This document shows, piece after piece, positions 55,601 to 64,000 of a stretch of 64,000 bases of DNA (positions are counted from its first letter, which is position 1; each line of letters starts with the position of its first letter). Source of the DNA: Chelydra serpentina (taxonomy: Eukaryota > Chordata > Testudines > Chelydridae); contig JBAIAC010000001.1 in the NCBI GenBank assembly GCA_037349315.1, positions 36,270,001 to 36,334,000 of the forward strand. The letters are read 5' to 3'. The notes under the pieces are model-generated. The model was not told the origin of the DNA and made no database searches. It saw only the letters and a program-made list of their open reading frames with translations. The translations under genes were made by a program, and so were the position numbers.

Positions 55601-57927
55601 AAATTGAGTTTTGGACAAAGCAAGAATTAGAAACAGTAAAAGCAAACTGTGCTCCAGGAAGGGAGAGCGTCCAAATGTCTGTTTCAGCTAACATTGAAAG
55701 GCCCCAGCCTGCTGTCCCCAAAGGAAGCCAAAGAGCTGGAGCAGAGGGCTGGATTAGACCTGCTCAAAGGAGAAATAACAAAAGCTCTAAAATCAGGGCA
55801 TTACTAAATCCTTTTTCCTATGCCGATTTGTGGTGTGTGCTTCTAGCGCCCACATGGAAACAGACAGAGGGATTTCTTAAAGCCACTGGCTGTCTAAACG
55901 TGCACACAGCATTGATGTATATCTCCAACATTCACTATGCTTCCCTCTTCCAGTGAGATCATTTGTTATCATGGGAGCTTTCCCGTAAATGGATGGTCAC
56001 GTGACCAAAACTGCACTTGGCACGTTGTGATGCATTGAAACAATTTTGGATTTTCCTCCTCTTTCCCTGTAACTTAAGTTCCACTCCATCAGAGCTCACT
56101 GTAGGTGGATGGCTGCAGTTCAGATGAAATGTAAAAATAAGGACCTGTCCCCTTGTGCTCATTAAAGATCCCGTAGAACTTCTCCCAAAAGAAATAGCAT
56201 TAACCCCAGTTTCTGGCCAAATTCCAAATTGGTAATTGCTTTTGGTCTCTCTAAATCCTGCCTGCATTTTCAGTTGAATATGGGAGTCTCCTTCACTTCC
56301 CGTCCTAAAGGCTCCACTAATGCACTACTGTAAGATTAACCATAGAAAGGGACTAATCCAATGTATGCAAATGAGAACAAGTGAGTTGATTCTATGATGT
56401 GTAACTCTCCCTCCCATTCTCACCCCCTTCCTGTTGTCTCCTCTCTACTTGTTCATGTCTGCTCTAGTTGTAAGCTCCTTGACGGAAAGCCTAAATCTCT
56501 TTATTTGCCTGTAAAGCAGCTGAGAGGCAACTTTGTTTCAATAGCAGAGATTTTTAGACACAATTTGTTTGTAAAGTTCTTTGGGATCCTCAAGGAAGAA
56601 AAGTGCTGGCAAAATGTGTGTTGTTTTCATTTAGTCCATAACCACCCAGCACTGTGAGATTTATTTTACAGTTCCCAAGCATGTAGTAAATGCCTTGCTA
56701 TACATATAAATTGCACATGGCCTGTGCCCAAAGCACTTAACCTTTAAATTCACACATGATGCAAATAATAGGCAACAAAACTTTTTTTTTTTGGCGGGGG
56801 GGGACAGACCAATTGGGGTTACACTAATACCACATGATTACTCAGCAGAGATGGGCAAACAACATTGTTGGGCAAAAAGCTTACCAGTCTGTTCCAAATT
56901 TTAATTTGTCCAAATATGGTTTACATCAGAGTTTTGCTTCAGATCTTGCCTGACAAAATTTATTTCTTCAAGGACTTCTATTCCCTCCCTACCAGTAGCA
57001 AAAGATTTGAAGGGCAACAAAACTCCAGGCCTCCCAGACATGAAATTAGATCCCTGCTAGCGGACACTGGGCATGAAATTCCATCATGCGTACAAGGCCA
57101 GATGTAAAGTTCAAATTGTAAAAATCCAGTTTAGTCCGTTAAATCGCTAGGTGTTGCCTCTTGCGATATATTTGCAGTTATAATTCCACTCCCAGCGCTT
57201 TTTGCATTGCAAGTTCTGATTTCCTGCACCAGCACGTTGGAACACAGTTATACAAGCACATCACAACAAAAGGGGGCGGGGGGGGTACATGTGTATAAAT
57301 TAGTTGGCCAGAATCCCAAGAGAAATAGCTGCCTACCTAATGAAAATAGACTGACATCTTTGGAGACTTTCAATTGAGTTGGACCTGCCTTATTCAAGCT
57401 GGCTGTGGAGCTGGTGTCTTCCCAACGAGATGGAATGGAGGGATGAATTTAGAGTTGGCTTTTGATACAGTAAAGGAACTAGATGCTCAAACTTAGCCAA
57501 ACAGGATCAGATGGACAGCTTGCCAGGAACCTGCACCTAATTTACACAGAATGGAGCTCATGGCAGTTGCCATTGTCTTCCATACAGAGCTACAGCCTAC
57601 GAGTCCCAGGATGCAGTGCTCCTTCTTGATCCAATGGGGAGCTTTGCTTACTGAGCCCTGTGGTGTTCATAGTGCTTGCCTCTGTATTAAAAAGGTGGCA
57701 ATGGCCACCCCTGCTTTAGCCAGAGCCTTTTCTCAGTTATCAGTCTCAAATTTGAGGTGCTTTTCTGCTTCTGTTTTTACAGGTATCTTACCCGCTGGTC
57801 AGTCAAATCTGTTAAGCCCATCTGGAAGAGGGGCCCTAAGTGGTGCAGAGTCCCCTTCCGTGTTGGACACCCCTTGCTGATGGATAACATCAACTATGGG
57901 CAGAAGCCTGTTTATTTAAATCACTGA
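31562..57927 (+). CDS. MRPS18A: Mitochondrial ribosomal protein S18A (mL66), complete six-exon gene
   Basis: Component of the mitochondrial ribosome; vertebrate MRPS18A is the S18-family member that sits in the large (39S) subunit and is now called mL66. Coding exons are 31562-31667, 32817-32848, 36251-36355, 45330-45453, 48087-48153 and 57783-57927: 579 nt in total, 192 residues plus stop (human 196). Residues 1 to about 36 are Arg/Gly/Leu-rich without acidic residues, as expected for a mitochondrial presequence. The S18 domain follows and holds a CPIC zinc-knuckle-like pair, the conserved stretch [10 protein letters not shown], the [16 protein letters not shown] block and the [18 protein letters not shown] block. 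The C-terminal tail after LNRYLTRW is the MRPS18A-specific extension. The start ATG has A at -3 and G at +4, and no upstream in-frame ATG exists. All introns are GT-AG. RSPH9 converges from downstream. I identified the family by recognising these motifs; no alignment was run. Confidence 0.97.
31668..32816 (+). other. MRPS18A: MRPS18A intron 1
   Basis: 1149 bp, GTGAGT...TTCTGCAG. The first about 200 bp belong to the CpG island. At about 31985-32100, CTTTGGACAGGTCAGATTAT, CTTGGTTCCCCAGATGTG and TAATGGGGATAATGC form a MIR-type SINE fragment in plus orientation. The rest is unassigned. Confidence 0.8.
32817..32848 (+). CDS. MRPS18A: MRPS18A coding exon 2 (32-nt microexon)
   Basis: Acceptor TTTATTTCTGCAG precedes 32817 and donor GTAAGT follows 32848. 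Joined in phase to exon 1 it encodes [11 protein letters not shown], the counterpart of the mammalian stretch after the presequence. It is only 32 nt long. A hairpin-rich MITE starts 22 nt downstream of its end. Confidence 0.93.
32871..33165. mobile_element. Multi-hairpin MITE in intron 2
   Basis: Outer inverted ends are GGGCTGGTCCACAC (32871) and GTGTGGATGTAGCCC (ending 33165). Inside are four separate perfect hairpins: 32895-32908 with 32948-32961 (14 bp, plus an inner pair), 33006-33019 with 33047-33060 (14 bp), 33074-33089 with 33095-33110 (16 bp) and 33128-33136 with 33143-33151 (9 bp). Little decay suggests a young copy. No coding capacity. Confidence 0.82.
33660..34210 (-). repeat. LTR-like interspersed repeat, minus orientation
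   Basis: Minus strand carries AATAAA at 33915-33910 followed by about 240 nt of downstream sequence. I recognise the stretch around 33900-34200 as a repeated turtle sequence. Ends and target duplication not established; LTR class is an inference. Confidence 0.35.
36251..36355 (+). CDS. MRPS18A: MRPS18A coding exon 3 (CxxC region)
   Basis: Acceptor TTGTTTCCCAG, donor GTAAGT, exactly 35 codons (phase 0 on both sides). Encodes [19 protein letters not shown] and then the [15 protein letters not shown] core with the CxxC cysteine pair of the S18-family domain. Confidence 0.96.
36799..37080. repeat. Inverted and direct repeat cluster
   Basis: 36799-36822 is inverted at 36899-36922 (20 of 24 pairs; CTCTGGT...CCCATTGG type). 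A direct copy of the left arm plus GAGGTGTG follows at 37049-37080. A decayed foldback or repeated transposon end; family not recognised. Confidence 0.5.
38040..38965 (+). mobile_element. CR1-type LINE, heavily decayed ORF2 region
   Basis: GGGGAGGTACCAAAGGATTT with AAAATAGTGAATGAGA follows the RT-region pattern, and AATTTGCAGATGATACTAAA encodes the NLQMILN-shifted remnant of the FADD box region near 38882. Many small deletions; no usable frame. Related LINE text appears upstream to about 38040. Confidence 0.65.
38968..39235 (-). mobile_element. CR1 LINE 3' end, minus orientation
   Basis: CATAAGAACATAAGAGCGGC followed by CATACTGGGTCAGACCAAAG is the inverted CR1 3' terminus. The copy continues through the 3' UTR to about 39235 (CTATCCTCCATGAACTTATC). 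5'-truncated, about 270 bp. Confidence 0.85.
40535..40706 (+). mobile_element. tRNA-derived SINE (cryptodiran turtle Pol III SINE)
   Basis: Pol III box A (TAGCTCAGTGG, 40546-40556) and box B (GAGTTCAGTCC, 40589-40599) are present in a tRNA-like head. A CR1-like tail follows (GGACTAGATGACCTTC, then TTCCAACCCTGATATTC). The layout is that of the tortoise-type SINE family. Not a tRNA gene: the cloverleaf does not close and the body continues past the head. Confidence 0.88.
41460..41650. mobile_element. hAT-like non-autonomous fragment
   Basis: Left CAGAGCCCTACAAATTC and right GCGCAGGGCTCTA are inverted ends. The interior repeats GATATCCGCAG / GCGGATATCC and GGATACAGATTTTGT / GGTACAAATTTTGTG. No target duplication was identified. 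Confidence 0.45.
41689..41999. mobile_element. hAT-type MITE with perfect 8-bp target duplication
   Basis: 311-bp element. Left end CAGGGGTAGGCAACCT (41689-41704) and right end AGGTTGCCGACCCCTG (41984-41999) pair at 15 of 16. The flanking CCCTAGTT is identical at 41681-41688 and 42000-42007. The AT-rich interior has no coding capacity. A complete insertion in intron 3 of MRPS18A. Confidence 0.92.
45050..45240 (+). mobile_element. CR1 LINE fragment
   Basis: GGTGAGATGGCAAAAATGGC with AGATGACACAATGATTTACA, then AATGGCAGGTGAAATTCATT and ATACACTGGAAGGAATAAT follow the post-FADD region of CR1 ORF2. Short and decayed; ends about 90 nt before exon 4. Confidence 0.6.
45330..45453 (+). CDS. MRPS18A: MRPS18A coding exon 4 (S18 domain core)
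   Basis: Acceptor CTTCCTTAG, donor GTAACG. Begins [19 protein letters not shown], includes [11 protein letters not shown] and ends MAHRA, the most conserved part of the S18 fold. It is 124 nt long and leaves a phase-1 G that joins GT of exon 5 to make Gly. Confidence 0.96.
45773..46810 (+). pseudogene. DIRS gag-RT coding remnant
   Basis: Three overlapping frames (45773-46045, 45987-46181, 46156-46668) plus the RT start beyond 46668 together represent one former coding run, with at least three frameshifts and a stop at 46666-46668. Described by motif recognition of the RT N-terminal segment; the recombinase and RNase H regions are absent. Confidence 0.55.
47013..47205 (+). repeat. MIR-type SINE
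   Basis: GCCTGGGTTCTATTCCCACT (box B region), GTGACCTTGGGCAAGTTGTG (core) and GTGCTTCAGTTCCCC with AAAACGGGG are the MIR signature in order. It interrupts the DIRS relic. Confidence 0.8.
47570..48035 (-). repeat. 5S rRNA-derived SINE plus adjacent old repeat tail
   Basis: Minus strand from 48032: CTCATAAGCTAAGCAGACC, CAGTCAGTATTTGGATAGG and ACATCTCTGGAGAGAGCC are 5S-like. They are followed by a central domain ending CCACTTGTGGTCACTAAAG and ATCCCATGGTGCTG, as in Deu-type 5S SINEs. 47590-47700 carries a separate tail (AGCCCAAGGTCACACAGC) of the old repeat family. Confidence 0.7.
48087..48153 (+). CDS. MRPS18A: MRPS18A coding exon 5
   Basis: Acceptor CCCATCTCAG, donor GTAAAT. Encodes (G)[18 protein letters not shown] then KLN and ends with AG of an Arg codon completed in exon 6. 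It finishes the S18 domain and starts the C-terminal extension. Confidence 0.95.
48942..49204. mobile_element. Foldback MITE, about 263 bp
   Basis: Ends GGGTGTGCCTATACTGCAG (left) and CTAATTGCAGTGTAGACATA with CCCAC (right) are inverted with some transitions. The interior holds further inverted blocks (GACAGCTGACTCGGGCT against GAGTCAGCTGGCACGGGC; CGGGCTTGGGCTGGAGCC against GGCTGCAGCCCAAGCCC). Related to the unit at 10714-10933. Confidence 0.75.
50050..50210 (+). repeat. MIR-type SINE
   Basis: GGGCTTGTGGTTAAGACAC, GAGACCTGGGTTCAGTTCC and CTTTGATTTCC-like tail after GACTCTGGACAACTCATTTA follow the MIR order. Confidence 0.7.
56050..56620 (+). repeat. 5S-SINE tail pieces
   Basis: ATTAAAGATCCCGTAGAACT, TAACCCCAGTTTCTGGCCAA and ATTCCAAATTGGTAATTGC (56160-56240) match the distal part of the SINE seen inverted at 47700-48035. 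GTAAAGTTCTTTGGGATCCT at 56572-56591 is the L2-like end. The region between is unassigned. Confidence 0.5.
57783..57927 (+). CDS. MRPS18A: MRPS18A coding exon 6 (C-terminus and stop)
   Basis: Acceptor CTGTTTTTACAG. Completes Arg and reads [20 protein letters not shown], then about 27 more residues ending PVYLNH and TGA at 57925-57927. The basic, aromatic tail is what distinguishes MRPS18A from MRPS18B and MRPS18C. Confidence 0.96.
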
Positions 57928-59383
57928 GGCACAGTGGAACTTGCCTAGCCAATGGATCACAGCTGTTCAGGCCACTCTGCCCTTGTTCTGAGTTTCTCAG
58001 CCCCAGCAACACCCTGATTCCAAGCATCTCTCCTTTTAGCATTCTGCATTGTCTCCAGTGAGCAAGCAACCATCTGCTCCTCTGGGGGCAAGCGGGATTC
58101 GTCATCATTGCCTTCCTGTGCAGGTAGAACGAGGGCTGACATTTGACTATCATTTAAAAGCAGGAAAGGATCGGATCATTGCTTCATGACGACCCAAGAG
58201 GGTTTTTGCAGCAGCAGGAAGCTTTAGAAGGAGAATACTTCTGATCTGTCACTGGCCCAAGCCCTAGAACCTTTAACTCTGAAGAAAAGTTCTCTGCTCC
58301 CTACTACCTCATCAGGAGTGATGGAAATTGTGTTCATCAGTGCTGAAGTGGAATATTTTTGTAGTCTGTAATGACTTTAGTTTGAGGCAGAAAACACATG
58401 ACAGTGGCAGGCAGGCATTTGGCATGATGATTGTGTCTCGCTGTGTGCCTGTTAGGATTACTTACTGGCTCGCTGTAACTCCTGTGCCTGACAAATACAA
58501 AACACATTGACATCCTTAATGACTTGGTCTGTTTTCTTCTCCTCCCATGTAAACTTGCTGAGAGCCACTCTTGTCAAGGTTGCAGCTGCTGCATGGAACA
58601 GTGAGTGGTTGGGGCTTGTACATCGTCTGTCCTGTAGCTCTGTTCCTGTACAGTTCATACAACACAGCTGGCTTTCACCTTAGTGAGCAATCCTACTTCC
58701 AAAATGCTAGGTATGGGCCTGATGCAAAAGAGAGATGCAATTTACTAGGGTTCATTGCTGCTAGGTCTCCCTCTATCCAGCATACCTCTGAGGCCACAGG
58801 CTGTGTAGCTCTTTTTTATTATCTTCTGTTGTGCTGGTGAGTGCTGTGTTAGCTTAGGCAGGACCGTCTGTTACCATCTACCAACACAGACAAGAGAAGC
58901 GGGAGAGGTTTGATGGCCTGTGTTGTGTAGCAGGTCAGACTAGATGACCATAATGATCCTTTTGGGCTTGAGTCTGTGAAAAGGAAGCTCTAGATTCAGG
59001 CCAGGTGGAGTGCAAGAAGCCTGGATCCTTTGCTTTAGCGAAAATGTAAATGTTGACTCTAGGTGTGTTGAATCCTTAGGTAAAATCTCTAGCTGAGCCT
59101 CTCAGAAAATGGAGGCCAGGAGCTCTATTGCCCTATTCTGTCCCTTTCCACTCTCTTTGAATGATCGCTACTCACACACTTCCATGGCATCTTTTCTATG
59201 GCAGGTAACCCAAATCAGCCATCAGTGTGATAGTAGGAGAATGACTGGGTGAGACAAGTGCAGTGGTACGCTATGTGGCACCCTGAAAATGTCAGAACCT
59301 GAGAGCACAGTATTTCCCAGCACAGCAGACTGACTCTTGTACAGTTGGGTCTTTCACTTCTGCCAGCAGTGAGCAGGAAGGAC
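57928..59383 (+). other. MRPS18A 3' UTR and convergent intergenic spacer
   Basis: The first about 590 nt may be MRPS18A 3' UTR. A LINE-type tail (GTAGCAGGTCAGACTAGATG, 58927-58946) lies further on. No coding sequence seen. Confidence 0.5.
58494..58499 (+). terminator. MRPS18A: Candidate MRPS18A poly(A) signal (variant)
   Basis: No AATAAA or ATTAAA was seen between the stop at 57927 and the SINE at 59384. AATACA here is a known weak variant and is followed within 20 nt by a T/GT-rich run (GGTCTGTTTTCTTC). This would give a 3' UTR of about 590 nt. The choice is tentative. Confidence 0.3.
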
Positions 59384-59547
59384 ATAGAATATCAGGGTTG
59401 GAAGGTCATCTAGTCCAACCCCCTGCTCAAAGCAGGACCAATCCCCAATTTTTCCCCTAGGTCCCTAAATGGCCCCTTCAAGGATTGAACTCACAACCCT
59501 GGGTTTAGCAGGCCAATGCTCAAACCACTGAGCTATCCCTCCCCCCA
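59384..59547 (-). mobile_element. tRNA-derived SINE, minus orientation
   Basis: Inverted copy of the 40535-40706 SINE. The plus strand shows GGATTGAACTCACAACCC (box B complement) and CCACTGAGCTATCCCTCC (box A complement). It lies between the convergent 3' ends of MRPS18A and RSPH9. Confidence 0.88.
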
Positions 59548-59865
59548 GACCTCTACTTTTGGCAAAACAGACCCCCTTCTCTCCCCAACACCCACACCGA
59601 GCACAAGGTGGAGTGTGGAGCCCTGAGTGTAGGCAAGACCTAGAATGCAGCAGCTTTTCCTTCTGATATTAAGACAGAAGCCTTATTTTCTATTTATGTT
59701 CACATGCTACAATCAACCTTCACTCATGCTGCCTAGGAATAAGATCTGGAACATGATGCCTGGGGGCCTAGGTTTAAGAATACACACAATGAGGCATTCA
59801 AGAAATCCTCAGGACTCTTTCTGGGGCACAGAAAACTGCTGACAGGTGCAGAGGTTTCACACAGG

Positions 59866-59871
59866 TTTATT
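59866..59871 (-). terminator. RSPH9: RSPH9 poly(A) signal
   Basis: TTTATT on the plus strand is AATAAA on the minus strand, 85 nt past the RSPH9 stop. Cleavage is expected around 59840-59855, giving a 3' UTR of about 100 nt. Confidence 0.75.
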
Positions 59872-59955
59872 AGAACAAATAATAACTGCAAATCCCCAAG
59901 TATCAAATCTAAACGTGACACCTCTTCCCTTGAATCCTCAGCTTGGGTGGGCAAT

Positions 59956-60116
59956 TCACAGCATGAAGGGCAGGTCAATGTTCTTCTCACCTGTGCCAAG
60001 GTAGATATAGCCATGTTGTTTAGTCATGGGGATGTGGTAGAATGTCAGTCCTGGCCACAGCAAGCTCCTCAGAACCACCATGCTGCCTCCTCTCTCCAGC
60101 TGGATGCTCCAGGATC
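59956..60116 (-). CDS. RSPH9: Radial spoke head protein 9, last coding exon
   Basis: RSPH9 is a component of the radial spoke head in motile cilia and flagella; human loss-of-function causes primary ciliary dyskinesia with central-pair defects. Read on the minus strand, a polypyrimidine acceptor (TTGTTGTTCTGTAG) at 60117 is followed by the end of a Gly codon and 52 codons: SWSIQLERGGSMVVLRSLLW, then PGLTFYHIPM, then GYIYLGTGEKNIDLPFML and TGA at 59958-59956. This is the highly conserved C-terminus of RSPH9. The exon enters in phase 1. The preceding exon should lie at higher coordinates; I could not find it between 60130 and 64000, so the last intron probably extends beyond the window. The gene converges on MRPS18A, as in human. 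Confidence 0.95.
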
Positions 60117-61049
60117 CTACAGAACAACAATGTGGCTGATGAGAGTCAGCACAAATGCAAGACACCCTTCCTGCAGTGCTATGTGCTAAGATCAAGGAGC
60201 GATCCCCATGGGTTGCTGCCTGGCTAGAACAGGAAGGTGAATTAAATGGAACACAAGGCTGAGATAGCACAGTGGGGGCTCTGCTCCCTTATGGGTGTTG
60301 GGGATATCAAAGGATCTGCCATACCAGAAGGACAAAGAACTCTGAACCCTTCCACACCACTTACCCTAGCACTCCAGGCTGCCTTTCTATTCCCAGCCAC
60401 TCCCTTCTAGTTTCACTCAGCATTTTCCCACAGCTGTGGTGTGATGAGAGGTGTGGTCTGAGCCTAAGAGTCAACAGATTCTATTATTGGCTATATCTGC
60501 AAAGAGGCAGCAGATATTCTAACGGGGGACTCTGTAGCCTGCTTGGTCTGTGTACCCACAGCATTAACAATTTGGGGGGGGGGGGGTGTCAGAGTTAAGA
60601 TTGCATGCTGGTATTTTGTGTCCTTCCAGAATGTAAAGTTCTGAAAACCAGGAAATACAGAAGTAAGGTACACAGCTATGCAACTTTAAACCCATATCAC
60701 ACACCTCTGTATCGGCCCTCCCAATACCTACCTCCACCCCCTGACCTGAGCACCTCTCCCACTCATTCCCATTTTCCCCTTCTGTTTCTGCAGCCTATCC
60801 TCCCACAAGCATTCGCCTGTCATTTATTTTCTTTTCAAAAAGAATGTCTTCTGAGTTTTCTGCTATATGCAGATTACATTTCCCCAAACTAAAAAAAAAA
60901 CCTTTGACAGAGGCAGATCGTAGCAACATTTACTTCTCCCCCTCCCCCCAGATTTCTGGCAAGTGTCAGATTTGAATTTACAGTGCCACAGTGTTGCTCA
61001 AGTTTGATGTCTCCTTGAGTCACACAGGTGTGGTGAGCTATGCTGTGAT

Positions 61050-62105
61050 GAGAGGTACCAGTGGAGAAAGCGGTAAACAGTGAGGTGGCAAAGTTTGCAG
61101 ACGATATTGAACTGCTCAACATAGTTAAGACCAAAGCAGACTGTGAAGAACTTCAAAAAGATCTCACAAAACTAAGTGATTGAGCAACAAAATGGAAAAC
61201 GAAATTTAATGTAGATAAATGTAAAGTAATGCACATTGGAAAAAACAGCCCCAACAATACATACAATATGATGGGAGCTAATTTAGCTATAACTAATCAG
61301 GAAAGAGATCTTGGAGTCATCATGGATAGTTCTCTGAAGACGTCCACACAGTGTGCAGCGGCAGTCAAAAAAGCAAACATGATGTTAGGCATCGTTTAAA
61401 AAGGGATAGAAAATAAGATGGAGAATATCTTATTGCCCCTATATAAATCCATGGTACGCCCACATCTTGAATACAGCATACAGATGTGGTCTCCTCATCT
61501 CAAAAAAGATATACTGGCATTAGAAAAGGTTCAGAGAAGGTCAACTAAAATGATTAGGGGTTTGGAACGGGTCACATATGAGGAGAGATTTAAAAGGCTA
61601 GGATTTTTCAGCTTGGAAAAGAGGAAACTAAGGGGGTATATGATAGAGGTATATAAAATCATGAGTGGTGTGGAGAAAGTGAATAAAGAAAAGTTATTTA
61701 CTTGTTCCCATGATATAAGAACTAGGGGCCACCAAATAAAATTAATGGTCAGCAGGTTTAAAACAAATAAAAGGAAGTTCTTCACACAGCACACAGTCAA
61801 TCTGTGGAACTCCTTGCCTGAGGAGGTTGTGAAGGCTAGGACTATAACAGGGTTTAAAAGAGAACTAGCTAAATTCATGGCGGTTGAGTCCATTCATGGC
61901 TGCTAGCCAGCATGGGTAAGGAATGGTGTCCCTAGCCTCTGTCTGTCAGAGGGTGGAGATGGATGGCAGGAGAGAGATCACTTGATCATTACCTGTTAGG
62001 TTCACTCCCTCTGGGGCACCTGGCATTGGCCACTGTCGGCAGACAGGATACTGGGCTGGGTGGACCTTTGGTCTGACCCAGTACGGCCATTCTTATGTTC
62101 TTTTG
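61050..62105 (+). mobile_element. CR1 LINE 3' third with intact ORF2 C-terminus
   Basis: Begins just before the FADD-box region (GTGGCAAAGTTTGCAGACGA) and runs to the true 3' end (GTACGGCCATTCTTATGTTC). The 61418-61906 frame (162 codons, MENILLPLYKSMVRPHLEYS...VNLWNSLPEEVVKARTI, stop TAG) is the ORF2 C-terminus without interruption. A stop at 61182 breaks the preceding part. One of the youngest CR1 copies in the window. Confidence 0.9.
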
Positions 62106-63419
62106 TTATGGCAGGCTAGCAACTGTCTTGGGCTGTCTGTCTTCAAAGTGTGATCTGTTTGGCTCACAAGTGTTAGGTATGTGCATATCTAGATGCCAAA
62201 CTCTCTTTCAAATATTATTTTCGGCTGTGTTCCTGCAAAGGGCTTAGTGGGCGCCTTGCACTCGTCGGGGTAAACAATGAGTGATTGACACCATTTTGGC
62301 CATGATCACAGGCATGGTTTGATCCTATGTCTGCACAAAAAAACGTTGGTAAAATCTGTCAACTTTAAAAATAGGCTCTCTTTTTTTCCAGTGGGCTATT
62401 TCTTCAGAACCTCTTACACAACTGACCCCAAATTTGGATAACTAACTCTCCCCCTCATCTCCATGAAGCACATCAGATTTCAAGGCACTCCAGTTAAGTC
62501 AACCTTTAAACAGAAAGCAGTTCTCAACCTGAACTAAAGCAGCACCCGTATTCTGCTATCATTATATGGTACCTGAGCTAGCTATATAGCTGATCTCAGT
62601 AGGCTAACTTGCAGCGGTGTACTAAGCCCTGGAGCAACTTGCTCTGCTCATCTCAATCCTTGGATCCAAGCCTCTAGCAGCCTTGGGAACAGGAATCGCC
62701 AATTGGTCAAGAGATAGACGCTTTTCCCAGAGTGGTGCATGAAGACAGAGAAAAGCTTTCCAGCTCCAAGATGGAAGGTTTGCCCTGTTGTAGGTCCTGA
62801 GTAAAAGGAAAGAAGAGAAAAGTGAAAGGCAGGGACACTTTTCAGAGCCGCCTCCAAGCTCTGAGTGATTTATGGAAAAGGTTAATTTTCCTGAGCCTTT
62901 CTTGGCTCCACCTTTAGAGTGGGGATTAGTTTCAGTGTTAATTGTGCTTTGGCTTTGCTGAGACGGTTAGGAGCCAGTGTGAAAATGCAGTTTCTCCTGG
63001 AAGTGAGAAGCTCTGAGCCACTATTTGTTTTATATTTGACAGGACATTCTGGGAACAACCCACCAGAGAGGAGGTGGCGGGAGTGTTAACTAGGATTCAG
63101 TGCTAGGGGCCAGGAACTGCCTGGAGAAGAAAATATGGGTTACAACAGCAAATCTGCAATGGCTAGTGAGAGGTAAAATGCATGGGGAGAAGGGCTACTG
63201 GTAAATCTCCCCAATCCAAACAAGAAACAGCTATAAGGCATCAGGCCCAAATCAGAAAGACAGCAGCTGGAACTGTCAGGCTCCTACTGGCCCATAGTTC
63301 AGCTAGACTGACAGTCTATCAGTAATTGCTGCTTCCAGAACAAGCAAAAAGCCCCAGACTGTAGCTAATGGGTGGCTCAGTTCACTTCTTTCTGCTAGAT
63401 CCCTGAGGGCTGTGATGGG

Positions 63420-64000
63420 CAGCTGCTCCTCCTTCCTGAGATCCCTCAAATCTGGAAAGTCTTACAGGACTCAGTCTTGTCATTTCATGTGTGTGTGGCC
63501 ACTGGAGGAATTGAGATGCTATATTCTTCCATCTCACCACTGTGCAGCTGATCCCCAACTTTGCCTACATCTTGACAAATGCAGACAATGCAGTGCCCCT
63601 AATGATTCAGTCCCCTGTGAAATGAGGCTCAGGACAAAAAGTAGATGACTCAAGGTCAAGCCTAACGAGACAGAAGAGGTGTTGGTTGGTAGGAGGATGC
63701 ATTTGCTGGAACTATGGCCTCACTGTTTACTAAGATTAGCTCTTCACCCATGCTCAAAGTGGTGAGCAGGCTTGCCATTGTTACGTACTTTAGATGCCAA
63801 AATAGACATGGCCGGAAATGCTTTCTTTCATCTTCTGGTGGCCAGACAGCTGTAGCTATTCCGCTCTTATACAGCCCAAGCCCGTGCATTATGCATCTAT
63901 CTCCTCCCGACTGGATTACTGCAATGCTCTCTACTTGGGACTGATGCTAAAGGCCATTCAGAAACTGAAACTGGTCAACTCTGTGGCTGTCTGCGTTTAA
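63420..64000 (+). mobile_element. L2/L3-like (CR1 clade) LINE ORF2 fragment, runs off window
   Basis: Near 63898-64000 the frame reads SSRLDYCNALYLGLMLKAIQ followed by KLKLVNSVAV, the LDYCN...LQ-LVQN block found after the RT of L2/L3/CR1 elements. Upstream is decayed. The start coordinate is approximate. Confidence 0.65.

Larger units (their letters stand above)
48154..57782 (+). other. MRPS18A: MRPS18A intron 5
   Basis: 9629 bp, GTAAAT...TTTTTACAG. Contains a foldback MITE (48942-49204), a MIR-type SINE (50050-50210) and 5S-SINE tail pieces (56050-56620). The remaining about 8.5 kb shows no recognised gene; frames up to 142 codons (54233-54661 minus) lack motifs. Confidence 0.75.
60117..64000 (-). 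other. RSPH9: RSPH9 last intron (extends beyond window)
   Basis: Upstream of the RSPH9 terminal exon on the minus strand. It contains a G-run (60573-60587), a CR1 copy (61050-62105) and an L2/L3-like piece (63420-64000). I did not find the penultimate RSPH9 exon here. Confidence 0.55.

Noticed and set aside
1..64000. CRISPR arrays, operons, phage or other prokaryotic systems
   Set aside because: The sequence is clearly vertebrate; the repeats are dispersed transposons with no regular repeat-spacer pattern, and no bacterial-type gene cluster exists.

Overview
This is vertebrate genomic DNA, almost certainly from a cryptodiran turtle. The evidence is spliced genes with long repeat-filled introns, many CR1 LINE fragments, and two copies of the tRNA-derived SINE typical of hidden-necked turtles (40535-40706 and 59384-59547). 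Harbinger, hAT and DIRS relics and a 5S rRNA-derived SINE agree with this. The species call is an inference.

Two real protein-coding genes can be supported. MRPS18A (mitochondrial ribosomal protein, mL66) is complete on the + strand in six exons from 31562 to 57927. All exons have GT/AG borders and compatible phases, and they give a 192-residue protein against 196 in human. It starts in a CpG island whose proximal promoter has two abutting ETS/GABP sites and YY1-type sites, one of them over the start codon. The last coding exon of RSPH9 (radial spoke head protein 9) lies on the - strand at 59956-60116 with its own AATAAA. The two genes converge, with about 2 kb between their stop codons. This matches the human 6p21.1 neighbourhood, where RSPH9 and MRPS18A are adjacent and convergent and VEGFA lies beyond the MRPS18A promoter.

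Layout. 1-31450 is an intergenic desert, by synteny the VEGFA side. It holds an LTR-like piece (1913-2465), a broken Harbinger element (2470-5002), foldback MITEs, CR1 fragments, a short interstitial telomeric repeat between two oppositely oriented CR1 pieces (17158-17190), a nested hAT-like element (21757-23386), an LTR-like sequence (25850-26281), 5S-SINE pieces and more CR1. 31450-57927 is MRPS18A, whose introns carry a multi-hairpin MITE, an LTR-like piece, CR1, a SINE, a hAT MITE with intact target duplication, a DIRS relic and MIR/5S SINEs. 57928-64000 holds the 3' ends of both genes, a SINE, CR1, RSPH9 intron sequence and an old L2/L3-type LINE piece running off the window.

The two genes share no pathway: one acts in mitochondrial translation and the other in the ciliary axoneme. 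I found no CRISPR array, operon, tRNA gene or new multi-gene system. The most unusual points are structural: the telomeric repeat at the CR1 junction, nested transposons with exact target duplications, and a four-hairpin MITE 22 nt from the 32-nt exon 2.
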